Source: Parietaria judaica (lineage: Eukaryota > Streptophyta > Magnoliopsida > Rosales > Urticaceae). Taken from it: a stretch of DNA of 64,000 bases. The DNA lies in the NCBI GenBank assembly GCA_954871525.1, contig OX940863.1, positions 43,138,501 through 43,202,500 of the forward strand, read 5' to 3'. The stretch's first letter is position 1, and the number at the start of each line of letters is the position of its first letter. Under the pieces are notes generated by a model. That model worked only from the letters and a program-made list of their open reading frames with translations. It was not told the DNA's origin and made no database searches. Shown here one piece after another: positions 1 through 11,510 of the stretch. The translations under genes were made by a program, and so were the position numbers.

Positions 1-136
1 TTTTTTTTGGAGCACGCATTAATTGTTGAAACTGGATTTTAAGAGAGCTCCAAAAACTTTTAATTCCAAAACTAACCCAATTTATAATAATACCACCCTA
101 AATAAGGTCTATCAACTCAAATTTCATCAAGAACGC

Positions 137-158
137 ATCGTATTTGCTCTCGTACGAT
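137..158 (+). other. Short inverted repeat in each monomer (hairpin)
   Basis: ATCGTA at 137-142 and TACGAT at 153-158 are perfect reverse complements flanking the 10-base loop TTTGCTCTCG. The element is kept in most A and B monomers. Some B copies carry ATTGTA, which leaves a G-T pair in a transcript. All C monomers replace TACGAT with TAAGAA, abolishing the right arm. Five B monomers in the first 7.5 kb have one extra A just inside (CGCAATCG). A 6-bp stem is short, so a structural role is only a suggestion. Confidence 0.45.
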
Positions 159-332
159 AACCAATTTTTAACACTTTTCGGTAAAGATTTTAACCCGTTC
201 ACGGCTTCATATAGAAACTAGCAGATAGTGGTTCGCAATTTAGGAATTACAATAAATTAATTTAATACAATTACTCATTATTAAGCATTTTTAAGTTCAT
301 TTTTTGTTTAAAATATATTTTAATTAGAGTTC

Positions 333-349
333 TTTCGCGTAAAATGGGA
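333..349 (+). other. CENP-B-box-like 17-bp motif (first of ~178)
   Basis: The sequence is TTTCGCGTAAAATGGGA. Against the mammalian CENP-B box YTTCGTTGGAARCGGGA, with essential positions nTTCGnnnnAnnCGGGn, 8 of the 9 essential bases match; only the C of CGGG is T. The motif recurs in nearly every A and B monomer at about the same offset. Its unconstrained interior holds the variants CGTA, GGTA (for example 23554-23570) and TGTA. CENP-B binding is established for mammalian satellites; whether this host has a pogo-derived CENP-B-like protein that binds here is inference. Confidence 0.6.
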
Positions 350-3300
350 AAAAGACTCAGTTTTTTTTGGAGGCCGCATTAATTGTTGAAACTAGATTTT
401 AAAAGAGCTCGAAAAACTTTCAATGCCAAAACTAACCCAATTCATAATAATACCACCCTAAACAAGGTCTAGGAACTCAAATTTCATAAAGAACGCATCG
501 TATTTGCTCTCGTACGATAACCAATTTTTAACACTTTTCGGTAAAGATTTTAACCCGTTCACGGCTTTATATAGAAACTAGCAGATAGTGGTTCGCAATT
601 TAGGAAATAAAATAAGTTAATTTAATACAATTACTCATTATTAAGCATTTTTAAGTTCATTTTTTGTTTAAAATATCTTTTAATTAGAGTTCTTTCGCGT
701 AAAATGGGAAAAAGACTCAGTTTTTTTTGTAGCACGCATTAATTGTTGAAACTGGATTTTAAGAGAGCTCCAAAAACTTTTAATTCCAAAACTAACCCAA
801 TTTATAATAATACCACCCTAAAGAAGGTCTAGCAACTCAAATTTCATCAAGAACGCATCGTATTTGCTCTCGTACGATAACCAATTTTTAACACTTTTTG
901 GTAAAGATTTTAACCCGTTCACGGCTTCATATAGAAATTAGCAGATAGTGGTTCGCAATTTAGGAATTACAATAAGTTAATTTAATACAATTACTCATTA
1001 TTAAGCATTTTTAAGTTCATTTTTTGTTTAAAATATATTTTAATTAGAGTTCTTTCGCGTAAAATGGGAAAAAGACTCAGTGTTTTTTGGAGGACGCATT
1101 AATTGTTGAAACTAGATTTTAGGAGAGCTCGAAAAACTTTCAATGCCAAAACTAACCCAATTAATAATAATACCACCCTAAACAAGGTCTAGGAACTCAA
1201 ATTTCATAAAGAACGCAATCGTATTTGCTCTCGTACGATAACCAATTTTTAACACTTTTCGGTAAAGATTTTAACCCGTTCACGGCTTCATATAGAAACT
1301 AGGAGATAGTGCTTCGCAATTTAGGAATTACAATAAGTTAATTTAATAAAATTACTCATTATTAAGCATTTTTAAGTTCATTTTTTGTTTAAAATATCTT
1401 TTAATTAGAGTTCTTTCGCGTAAAATGGGAAAAAGACTCAGTTTTTTTTGGAGCACGCATTAATTGTTGAAACTGGATTTTAAGAGAGCTCCAAAAACTT
1501 TTAATTCCAAAACTAACCCAATTTATAATAATACCACCCTAAAGAAGGTCTAGCAACTCAAATTTCATCAAGAACGCATCGTATTTGCTCTCGTACGATA
1601 ACCAATTTTTAACACTTTTTGGTAAAGATTTTAACCCGTTCACGGCTTTATATAGAAACTGGCAGATAGTGGTTCGCAATTTAGGAATTACAATAAGTTA
1701 ATTTAATAAAATTACTCATTATTAAGCATTTTTAAGTTCATTTTTTTAAAGTATATTTTAATTAGAGTTCTTTCGCGTAAAATGGGAAAAAGACTCAGTT
1801 TTTTTTGGAGGACGCATTAATTGTTGAAACTAGATTTTAAGAGAGCTCGAAAAACTTTCAATGCCAAAACTAACCCAATTCATAATAATACCACCCTAAA
1901 AAAGGTCTAGGAACTCAAATTTCATAAAGAACGCATCGTATTTGCTCTCGTACGATAACCAATTTTTAACACTTTTCGGTAAAGATTTTAACCCGTTCAC
2001 GGCTTCATATAGAAACTAGCAGATAGTGCTTCGCAATTTAGGAATTACAATAAGTTAATTTAATACAATTAGTCATTATTAAGCATTTTTAAGTTCATTT
2101 TTTGTTTAAAATATCTTTTAATTAGAGTTCTTTCGCGTAAAATGGGAAAAAGACTCAGTTTTTTTTGTAGCACGCATTAATTGTTGAAACTGGATTTTAA
2201 GAGAGCTCCAAAAACTTTTAATTCCAAAACTAACCCAATTTATAATAATACCACCCTAAAGAAGGTCTAGCAACTCAAATTTCATCAAGAACGCATCGTA
2301 TTTGCTCTCGTACGATAACCAATTTTTAACACTTTTTGGTAAAGATTTTAACCCGTTCACGGCTTCATATAGAAACTAGCAGATAGTGGTTCGCAATTTA
2401 GGAATTACAATAAGTTAATTTAATACAATTACTCATTATTAAGCATTTTTAAGTTCATTTTTTGTTTAAAATATATTTTAATTAGAGTTCTTTCGCGTAA
2501 AATGGGAAAAAGACTCAGTTGTTTTTGGAGGACGCATTAATTGTTGAAACTAGATTTTAAGAGAGCTCGAAAAACTTTCAATGCCAAAACTAACCCAATT
2601 CATAATAATACCACCCTAAACAAGGTCTATGAACTCAAATTTCATAAAGAACGCAATCGTATTTGCTCTCGTAGGATAACCAATTTTTAACACTTTTCGG
2701 TAAAGATTTTAACCCGTTCACGGCTTCATATAGAAACTAGCAGATAGTGCTTCGCAATTTAGGAATTAAAATAAGTTAATTTAATACAATTACTCATTAT
2801 TAAACATTTTTAAGTTCATTTTTTGTTTAAAATATCTTTTAATTAGAGTTCTTTCGCGTAAAATGGGAAAAAGACTCAGTTTTTTTTGGAGCACGCATTA
2901 ATTGTTGAAACTGGATTTTAAGAGAGCTCCAAAAACTTTTAATTCCAAAACTAACCCAATTTATAATAATACCACCCTAAAGAAGGTCTAGCAACTCAAA
3001 TTTCATCAAGAACGCATCGTATTTGCTCTCGTACGATAACCAATTTTTAACACTTTTTGGTAAAGATTTTAACCCGTTCACGGCTTTATATAGAAACTAG
3101 CAGATAGTGGTTCGCAATTTAGGAATTACAATAAGTTAATTTAATACAATTACTCATTATTAAGCATTTTTAAGTTCATTTTTTTTAAAAATATATTTTA
3201 ATTAGAGTTCTTTCGCGTAAAATGGGAAAAAGACTCAGTTTTTTTTGGAGGACGCATTAATTGTTGAAACTAGATTTTAAGAGAGCTCGAAAAACTTTCA

Positions 3301-3598
3301 ATGCCAAAACTAACCCAATTCATAATAATACCACCCTAAACAAAGTCTAGGAACTCAAATTTCATAAAGAACGCATCGTATTTGCTCTCGTACGATAACC
3401 AATTTTTAACACTTTTCGGTAAAGATTTTAACCCGTTCACGGCTTCATATAGAAAGTAGCAGATAGTGCTTCGCAATTTAGGAATTACAATAAGTTAATT
3501 TAATAAAATTACACATTATTAAGCATTTTTAAGTTCATTTTTTGTTTAAAATATCTTTTAATTAGAGTTCTTTCGCGTAAAATGGGAAAAAGACTCAG

Positions 3599-3957
3599 TT
3601 TTTTTTGGAGGACGCATTAATTGTTGAAACTAGATTTTAAGAGAGCTCGAAAAACTTTCAATGCCAAAACTAACCCAATTCATAATAATACCACCCTAAG
3701 CAAGGTCTAGGAACTAAAATTTCATCAAGAACGCATCGTATTTGCTCTCGTAAGAAAACCAATTTTTAACATTTTTCGTTAAAAGTTTTAACCCATTAAC
3801 GGCTTGATATAGAAACTAGGAGATAGCTCTTCGCTGTTTAGGTATTAAAATAAGTAAATGTGGTACAATTACACATTATTAAGAATTTTTAAGTTCATTT
3901 GTTGTTTAAATATCGTTTAATTAGGGTTCTTTCTCGGAAAATGGGAAAAAGACTCAG
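3599..3957 (+). repeat. Type C monomer (diverged, closes left-side units)
   Basis: The first third is B-like, then the sequence diverges: CTCGTAAGAAAACC in place of CTCGTACGATAACC, CATTTTTCGTTAAAAG, CCATTAACGGCTTGATATAG, CTCTTCGCTGTTTAGG, AAGTAAATGTGGTAC, and a tail with TTTGTTGTTTAAATATCG and GGGTTCTTTCTCGG. By eye there are about 30 differences from B. Further C copies start at 8276, 9714, 11153, 12951, 16189, 17987 and 19786, and are 357-359 bp long. Each is followed by an A monomer, so C marks the end of a higher-order unit. C loses the conserved inverted repeat and weakens the CENP-B-like motif. Confidence 0.92.
3930..3946 (+). other. Weakened CENP-B-box-like motif in C monomer
   Basis: The site reads TTTCTCGGAAAATGGGA. 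The G of TTCG has become T, in addition to the C-to-T difference shared by all copies, leaving 7 of 9 essential bases. The same sequence is present in all C and D monomers, so each higher-order unit of the first 53.8 kb ends with a monomer whose box is weaker than those around it. Confidence 0.5.
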
Positions 3958-6900
3958 TTTTTTTTGGAGCACGCATTAATTGTTGAAACTGGATTTTAAG
4001 AGAGCTCCAAAAACTTTTAATTCCAAAACTAACCCAATTTATAATAATACCACCCTAAATAAGGTCTAGCAACTCAAATTTCATCAAGAACGCATCGTAT
4101 TTGCTCTCGTACGATAACCAATTTTTAACACTTTTCGGTAAAGATTTTAACCCGTTCACGGCTTCATATAGAAACTAGCAGATAGTGGTTCGCAATTTAG
4201 GAATTACAATAAATTAATTTAATACAATTACTCATTATTAAGCATTTTTAAGTTCATTTTTTGTTTAAAATATATTTTAATTAGAGTTCTTTCGCGTAAA
4301 ATGGGAAAAAGACTCAGTTTTTTTTGGAGGCCGCATTAATTGTTGAAACTAGATTTTAAAAGAGCTCGAAAAACTTTCAATGCCAAAACTAACCCAATTC
4401 ATAATAATACCACCCTAAACAAGGTCTAGGAACTCAAATTTCATAAAGAACGCATCGTATTTGCTCTCGTACGATAACCAATTTTTAACACTTTTCGGTA
4501 AAGATTTTAACCCGTTCACGGCTTTATATAGAAACTAGCAGATAGTGGTTCGCAATTTAGGAAATAAAATAAGTTAATTTAATACAATTACTCATTATTA
4601 ATCATTTTTAAGTTCATTTTTTGTTTAAAATATCTTTTAATTAGAGTTCTTTCGCGTAAAATGGGAAAAAGACTCAGTTTTTTTTGTAGCACGCATTAAT
4701 TGTTGAAACTGGATTTTAAGAGAGCTCCAAAAACTTTTAATTCCAAAACTAACCCAATTTATAATAATACCACCCTAAAGAAGGTCTAGCAACTCAAATT
4801 TCATCAAGAACGCATCGTATTTGCTCTCGTACGATAACCAATTTTTAACACTTTTTGGTAAAGATTTTAACCCGTTCACGGCTTCATATAGAAATTAGCA
4901 GATAGTGGTTCGCAATTTAGGAATTACAATAAGTTAATTTAATACAATTACTCATTATTAAGCATTTTTAAGTTCATTTTTTGTTTAAAATATATTTTAA
5001 TTAGAGTTCTTTCGCGTAAAATGGGAAAAAGACTCAGTGTTTTTTGGAGGACGCATTAATTGTTGAAACTAGATTTTAGGAGAGCTCGAAAAACTTTCAA
5101 TGCCAAAACTAACCCAATTAATAATAATACCACCCTAAACAAGGTCTAGGAACTCAAATTTCATAAAGAACGCAATCGTATTTGCTCTCGTACGATAACC
5201 AATTTTTAACACTTTTCGGTAAAGATTTTAACCCGTTCACGGCTTCATATAGAAACTAGCAGATAGTGCTTCGCAATTTAGGAATTACAATAAGTTAATT
5301 TAATAAAATTACTCATTATTAAGCATTTTTAAGTTCATTTTTTGTTTAAAATATCTTTTAATTAGAGTTCTTTCGCGTAAAATGGGAAAAAGACTCAGTT
5401 TTTTTTGGAGCACGCATTAATTGTTGAAACTGGATTTTAAGAGAGCTCCAAAAACTTTTAATTCCAAAACTAACCCAATTTATAATAATACCACCCTAAA
5501 GAAGGTCTAGCAACTCAAATTTCATCAAGAACGCATCGTATTTGCTCTCGTACGATAACCAATTTTTAACACTTTTTGGTAAAGATTTTAACCCGTTCAC
5601 GGCTTTATATAGAAACTGGCAGATAGTGGTTCGCAATTTAGGAATTACAATAAGTTAATTTAATAAAATTACTCATTATTAAGCATTTTTAAGTTCATTT
5701 TTTTAAAGTATATTTTAATTAGAGTTCTTTCGCGTAAAATGGGAAAAAGACTCAGTTTTTTTTGGAGGACGCATTAATTGTTGAAACTAGATTTTAAGAG
5801 AGCTCGAAAAACTTTCAATGCCAAAACTAACCCAATTCATAATAATACCACCCTAAAAAAGGTCTAGGAACTCAAATTTCATAAAGAACGCATCGTATTT
5901 GCTCTCGTACGATAACCAATTTTTAACACTTTTCGGTAAAGATTTTAACCCGTTCACGGCTTCATATAGAAACTAGCAGATAGTGCTTCGCAATTTAGGA
6001 ATTACAATAAGTTAATTTAATACAATTAGTCATTATTAAGCATTTTTAAGTTCATTTTTTGTTTAAAATATCTTTTAATTAGAGTTCTTTCGCGTAAAAT
6101 GGGAAAAAGACTCAGTTTTTTTTGTAGCACGCATTAATTGTTGAAACTGGATTTTAAGAGAGCTCCAAAAACTTTTAATTCCAAAACTAACCCAATTTAT
6201 AATAATACCACCCTAAAGAAGGTCTAGCAACTCAAATTTCATCAAGAACGCATCGTATTTGCTCTCGTACGATAACCAATTTTTAACACTTTTTGGTAAA
6301 GATTTTAACCCGTTCACGGCTTCATATAGAAACTAGCAGATAGTGGTTCGCAATTTAGGAATTACAATAAGTTAATTTAATACAATTACTCATTATTAAG
6401 CATTTTTAAGTTCATTTTTTGTTTAAAATATATTTTAATTAGAGTTCTTTCGCGTAAAATGGGAAAAAGACTCAGTTTTTTTTGGAGGACGCATTAATTG
6501 TTGAAACTAGATTTTAAGAGAGCTCAAAAAACTTTCAATGCCAAAACTAACCCAATTCATAATAATACCACCCTAAACAAGGTCTAGGAACTCAAATTTC
6601 ATAAAGAACGCAATCGTATTTGCTCTCGTACGATAACAAATTTTTAACACTTTTCGGTAAAGATTTTAACCCGTTCACGGCTTCATATAGAAACTAGCAG
6701 ATAGTGCTTCGCAATTTAGGAATTACAATAAGTTAATTTAATACAATTACTCATTATTAAGCATTTTTAAGTTCATTTTTTGTTTAAAATATCTTTTAAT
6801 TAGAGTTCTTTCGCGTAAAATGGGAAAAAGACTCAGTTTTTTTTGGAGCACGCATTAATTGTTGAAACTGGATTTTAAGAGAGCTCCAAAAACTTTTAAT

Positions 6901-8634
6901 TCCAATACTAACCCAATTTATAATAATACCACCCTAAAGAAGGTCTAGCAACTCAAATTTCATCAAGAACGCATCGTATTTGCTCTCGTACGATAACCAA
7001 TTTTTAACACTTTTTGGTAAAGATTTTAACCCGTTCACGGCTTCATATAGAAACTAGCAGATAGTGGTTCGCAATTTAGGAATTACAATAAGTTAATTTA
7101 ATACAATTACTCATTATTAAGCATTTTTAAGTTCATTTTTTGTTTAAAATATATTTTAATTAGAGTTCTTTCGCGTAAAATGGGAAAAAGACTCAGTTTT
7201 TTTTGGAGGACGCATTAATTGTTGAAACTAGATTTTAAGAGAGCTCAAAAAACTTTCAATGCCAAAACTAACCCAATTCATAATAATACCACCCTAAACA
7301 AGGTCTAGGAACTCAAATTTCATAAAGAACGCAATCGTATTTGCTCTCGTACGATAACCAATTTTTAACACTTTTCGGTAAAGATTTTAACCCGTTAACG
7401 GCTTCATATAGAAACTAGCAGATAGTGCTTCGCAATTTAGGAATTACAATAAGTTAATTTAATACAATTACTCATTATTAAGCATTTTTAAGTTCATTTT
7501 TTGTTTAAAATATCTTTTAATTAGAGTTCTTTCGCGTAAAATGGGAAAAAGACTCAGTTTTTTTTGGAGCACGCATTAATTGTTGAAACTGGATTTTAAG
7601 AGAGCTCCAAAAACTTTTAATTCCAAAACTAACCCAATTTATAATAATACCACCCTAAATAAGGTCTAGCAACTCAAATTTCATCAAGAACGCATCGTAT
7701 TTGCTCTCGTACGATAACCAATTTTTAACACTTTTTGGTAAAGATTTTAACCCGTTCACGGCTTTATATAGAAACTAGCAGATAGTGGTTCGCAATTTAG
7801 GAATTACAATAAGTTAATTTAATAAAATTACTCATTATTAAGCATTTTTAAGTTCATTTTTTTTTAAATATATTTTAATTAGAGTTCTTTCGCGTAAAAT
7901 GGGAAAAAGACTCAGTTTTTTTTGGAGGACGCATTAATTGTTGAAACTAGATTTTAAGAGAGCTCGAAAAACTTTCAATGCCAAAACTAACCCAATTCAT
8001 AATAATACCACCCTAAACAAAGTCTAGGAACTCAAATTTCATAAAGAACGCATCGTATTTGCTCTTGTACGATAACCAATTTTTAACACTTTTCGGTAAA
8101 GATTTTAACCCGTTCACGGCTTCATATAGAAACTAGCAGATAGTGCTTCGCAATTTAGGAATTACAATAAGTTAATTTAATACAATTACTCATTATTAAG
8201 CATTTTTAAGTTCATTTTTTGTTTAAAATATCTTTTAATTAGAGTTCTTTCGCTTAAAATGGGAAAAAGACTCAGTTTTTTTTGGAGGACGCATTAATTG
8301 TTGAAACTAGATTTTAAGAGAGCTCGAAAAACTTTCAATGCCCAAACTAACCCAATTCATAATAATACCACCCTAAACAAGGTCTAGGAATTAAAATTTC
8401 ATCAAGAACGCATCGTATTCTCTCTCGTAAGAAAACCAATTTTTAACATTTTTCGTTAAAAGTTTTAACCCATTAACGGCTTGATATAGAAACTAGGAGA
8501 TACCTCTTCGCTGTTTAGGTATTAAAATAAGTAAATGTGGTAAAATTACACATTATTAATCATTTTTAAGTTCATTTGTTGTTTAAATATCGTTTAATTA
8601 GGGTTCTTTCTCGGAAAATGGGAAAAAGACTCAG
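3958..8634 (+). repeat. Higher-order unit 2: 13 monomers, C-closed
   Basis: Monomers start at 3958 A, 4318 B, 4678 A, 5038 B, 5399 A, 5756 B, 6116 A, 6476 B, 6837 A, 7197 B, 7558 A, 7916 B and 8276 C. The first seven match the first seven of unit 1 nearly base for base (2518 bp each). The unit is 720 bp longer because of one extra A/B dimer in the 6476-7557 region: two B monomers there (6476, 7197) both carry GCTCAAAAAAC and the extra-A marker CGCAATCG, whereas unit 1 has one marked B at the equivalent place. The deletion-bearing A (7558, 358 bp) and the B with CAAAGTCTAGG (7916) again match unit 1. Confidence 0.9.
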
Positions 8635-10072
8635 TTTTTTTTGGAGCACGCATTAATTGTTGAAACTGGATTTTAAGAGAGCTCCAAAAACTTTTAATTC
8701 CAAAACTAACCCAATTTATAATAATACCACCCTAAATAAGGTCTATCAACTCAAATTTCATCAAGAACGCATCGTATTTGCTCTCGTACGATAACCAATT
8801 TTTAACACTTTTCGGTAAAGATTTTAACCCGTTCACGGCTTCATATAGAAACTAGCAGATAGTGCTTCGCAATTTAGGAATTACAATAAGTTAATTTAAT
8901 ACAATTACTCATTATTAAGCATTTTTAAGTTCATTTTCTGTTTAAAATATCTTTTAATTAGAGTTCTTTCGCGTAAAATGGGAAAAAGACTCAGTTTTTT
9001 TTTAGGACGCATTAATTGTTGAAACTAGATTTTAAGAGAGCTCGAAAAACTTTCAATGCCCAAACTAACCCAATTCATAATAATACCACCCTAAACAAGG
9101 TCTAGCAACTCAAATTTCATCAAGAACGCATCGTATTTGCTCTCGTACGATAACCAATTTTTAACACTTTTTGGTAAAGATTTTAACCCGTTCACGGCTT
9201 CATATAGAAACTAGCAGATAGTGGTTCGCAATTTAGGAATTACAATAAGTTGATTTAATAAAATTACTCATTATTAAGCATTTTTAAGTTCATTTTTTGT
9301 TTAAAATATATTTTAATTAGAGTTCTTTCGCGTAAAATGGGAAAAAGACTCAGTTTTTTTTGGAGGACGCATTAATTGTTGAAACTAGATTTTAAGAGAG
9401 CTCGAAAAACTTTCAATGCCAAAACTAACCCAATTCATAATAATACCACCCTAAACAAGGTCTAGGAACTCAAATTTCATAAAGAACGCATCGTATTTGC
9501 TCTCGTACGATAACCAATTTTTAACACTTTTCGGTAAAGATTTTAATGCGTTCACGGCTTCATATAGAAACTGGCAGATAGTGCTTCGCAATTTAGGAAT
9601 TACAATAAGTTAATTTAATACAATTACTCATTATTAAGCATTTTTAAGTTCATTTTTTGTTTAAAATATCTTTTAATTAGAGTTCTTTCGCGTAAAATGG
9701 GAAAAAGACTCAGTTTTTTTTTGAGGACGCATTAATTGTTGAAACTAGATTTTAAGAGAGCTCGAAAAACTATCAATGCCCAAACTAACCCAATTCATAA
9801 TAATACCACCCTAAACAAGGTCTAGGAACTAAAATTTCATCAAGAACGCATCGTATTTGCTCTCGTAAGAAAACCAATTTTTAACATTTTTCGTTAAAAG
9901 TTTTAACTCATTAACGGCTTGATATAGAAACTAGGAGACAGCTCTTCGCTGTTTAGGTATTAAAATAAATAAATGTGGTACAATTACACATTATTAAGAA
10001 TTTTTAAGTTCATTTGTTGTTTAAATATCGTTTAATTAGGGTTCTTTCTCGGAAAATGGGAAAAAGACTCAG
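8635..10072 (+). repeat. Higher-order unit 3: 4 monomers, C-closed
   Basis: Monomers start at 8635, 8995, 9354 and 9714. The first has an A head but a B tail (GTGCTTCGC, ATATCTTTTAATTAG). The second has a B head (AGGACGC, ACTAGATTTT, TTTCAATGCC) and an A tail from CTAGCAACTC onward (CATCAAGAACG, GTGGTTCGC, ATATATTTTAATTAG). The third is B with the private changes TTTTAATGCGTTC and AACTGGCAG. The fourth is C. The unit is much shorter than units 1 and 2. Confidence 0.88.
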
Positions 10073-11510
10073 TTTTTTTTGGAGCACGCATTAATTGTTG
10101 AAACTGGATTTTAAGAGAGCTCCAAAAACTTTTAATTCCAAAACTAACCCAATTTATAATAATACCACCCTAAATAAGGCCTATCAACTCAAATTTCATC
10201 AAGAACGCATCGTATTTGCTCTCGTACGATAACCAATTTTTAACACTTTTCGGTAAAGATTTTAACCCGTTCACGGCTTCATATAGAAACTAGCAGATAG
10301 TGGTTCACAATTTAGGAATTACAATAAGTTGATTTAATAAAATTACTCATTATTAAGCATTTTTAAGTTCATTTTTTGTTTAAAATATATTTTAATTAGA
10401 GTTCTTTCGCGTAAAATGGGAAAAAGACTCAGTTTTTTTTGAAGCACGCATTAATTGTTGAAACTGGATTTTAAGAGACCTCCAAAAACTTTTAATTCCA
10501 AAACTAACCCAATTTATAATAATACCACCCTAAAGAAGGTCTAGTAACTCAAATTTCATCAAGAACGCATCGTATTTGCTCTCGTACGATAACCAATTTT
10601 TAACACTTTTTGGTAAAGATTTTAACCCGTTCACGGCTTCATATAGAAACTAGCAGATAGTGGTTCGCAATTTAGGAATTATAATAAGTTAATTTAATAC
10701 AATTACTCATTATTAAGAATTTTTAAGTTCATTTTTTGTTTAAAATATATTTTAGTTAGAGTTCTTTCGCGTAAAATGGGAAAAAGACTCAGTTTTTTTT
10801 GGAGGACGCATTAATTGTTGAAACTAGATTTTAAGAGAGCTCGAAAAACTTTCAATGCCAAAACTAACCCAATTCATAATAATACCACCCTAAACAAGGT
10901 CTAGGAACTAAAATTTCATCAAGAACGCATCGTATTTGCTCTCGTACGATAACCAATTTTTAACACTTTTCGGTAAAGATTTTAACCCGTTCACGGCTTC
11001 ATATAGAAACTAGCAGATAGTGCTTCGCAATTTAGGAATTACAATAAGTTAATTTAATACAATTACTCATTATTAAGCATTTTTAAGTTCATTTTTTGTT
11101 TAAAATATCTTTTAATTAGAGTTCTTTCGCGTAAAATGGGAAAAAGACTCAGTTTTTTTGGAGGACGCATTAATTGTTGAAACTATATTTTAAGAGAGCT
11201 CGAAAAACTTTCAATGCCCAAACTAACCCAATTCATAATAATACCACCCTAAATAAGGTCTAGGAACTAAAATTTCATCAAGAACGCATCGTATTTGCTC
11301 TCGTAAGAAAACCAATTTTTAACATTTTTCGTTAAAAGTTTTAACCCATTAACGGCTTGATATAGAAACTAGGAGATATCTCTTCGCTGTTTAGGTATTA
11401 AAATAAGTAAATGTGGTACAATTACACATTATTAAGCATTTTTAAGTTCATTTGTTGTTTAAATATCGTTTAATTAGGGTTCTTTCTCGGAAAATGGGAA
11501 AAAGACTCAG
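10073..11510 (+). repeat. Higher-order unit 4: 4 monomers, C-closed
   Basis: Monomers start at 10073 A, 10433 A (TTTTGAAGCACGC, GAGACCTCC), 10793 B and 11153 C (358 bp, T-tract of 7, ACTATATTTT). Total length is 1438 bp, equal to unit 3, but the order is A-A-B-C. The two consecutive A monomers break the usual A/B alternation. The A monomer at 10433 has an ATATATTTTAGTTAG tail, the earliest appearance in the window of a marker that becomes common to the right. Confidence 0.88.

Larger units (their letters stand above)
1..3957 (+). repeat. Higher-order unit 1: 11 monomers, C-closed
   Basis: Monomers start at 1 A, 361 B, 721 A, 1081 B, 1442 A, 1799 B, 2159 A, 2519 B, 2880 A, 3239 B and 3599 C. 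The left edge is the window edge, so more monomers may precede it. Private markers include GGAGGCCGC at 361, GTAGCAC at 721 and 2159, TTTTAGGAGAGC at 1081, a 3-bp shortening near 1741-1750 in the monomer starting 1442 (357 bp), and CTAAAAAAGG at 1799. All recur in unit 2 in the same order, which proves the higher-order register. Confidence 0.9.

Noticed and set aside
1..360. The 360-bp monomer as an ancient dimer of ~180-bp units
   Set aside because: Comparing offsets 1-180 with 181-360 gives only weak similarity, limited to T- and A-rich stretches such as ATTTTTAA; not above what base composition would give.
320..360. Promoter-like elements such as TATA-rich stretches near offset 310-325
   Set aside because: AT content near 71% makes TATA-like words expected by chance, and no initiator or downstream signal is conserved with them.
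1216..7345. CGCAATCG insertions as sequencing error
   Set aside because: The same single base recurs only in B monomers at equivalent places of units 1 and 2, together with other shared markers, so it is inherited variation.
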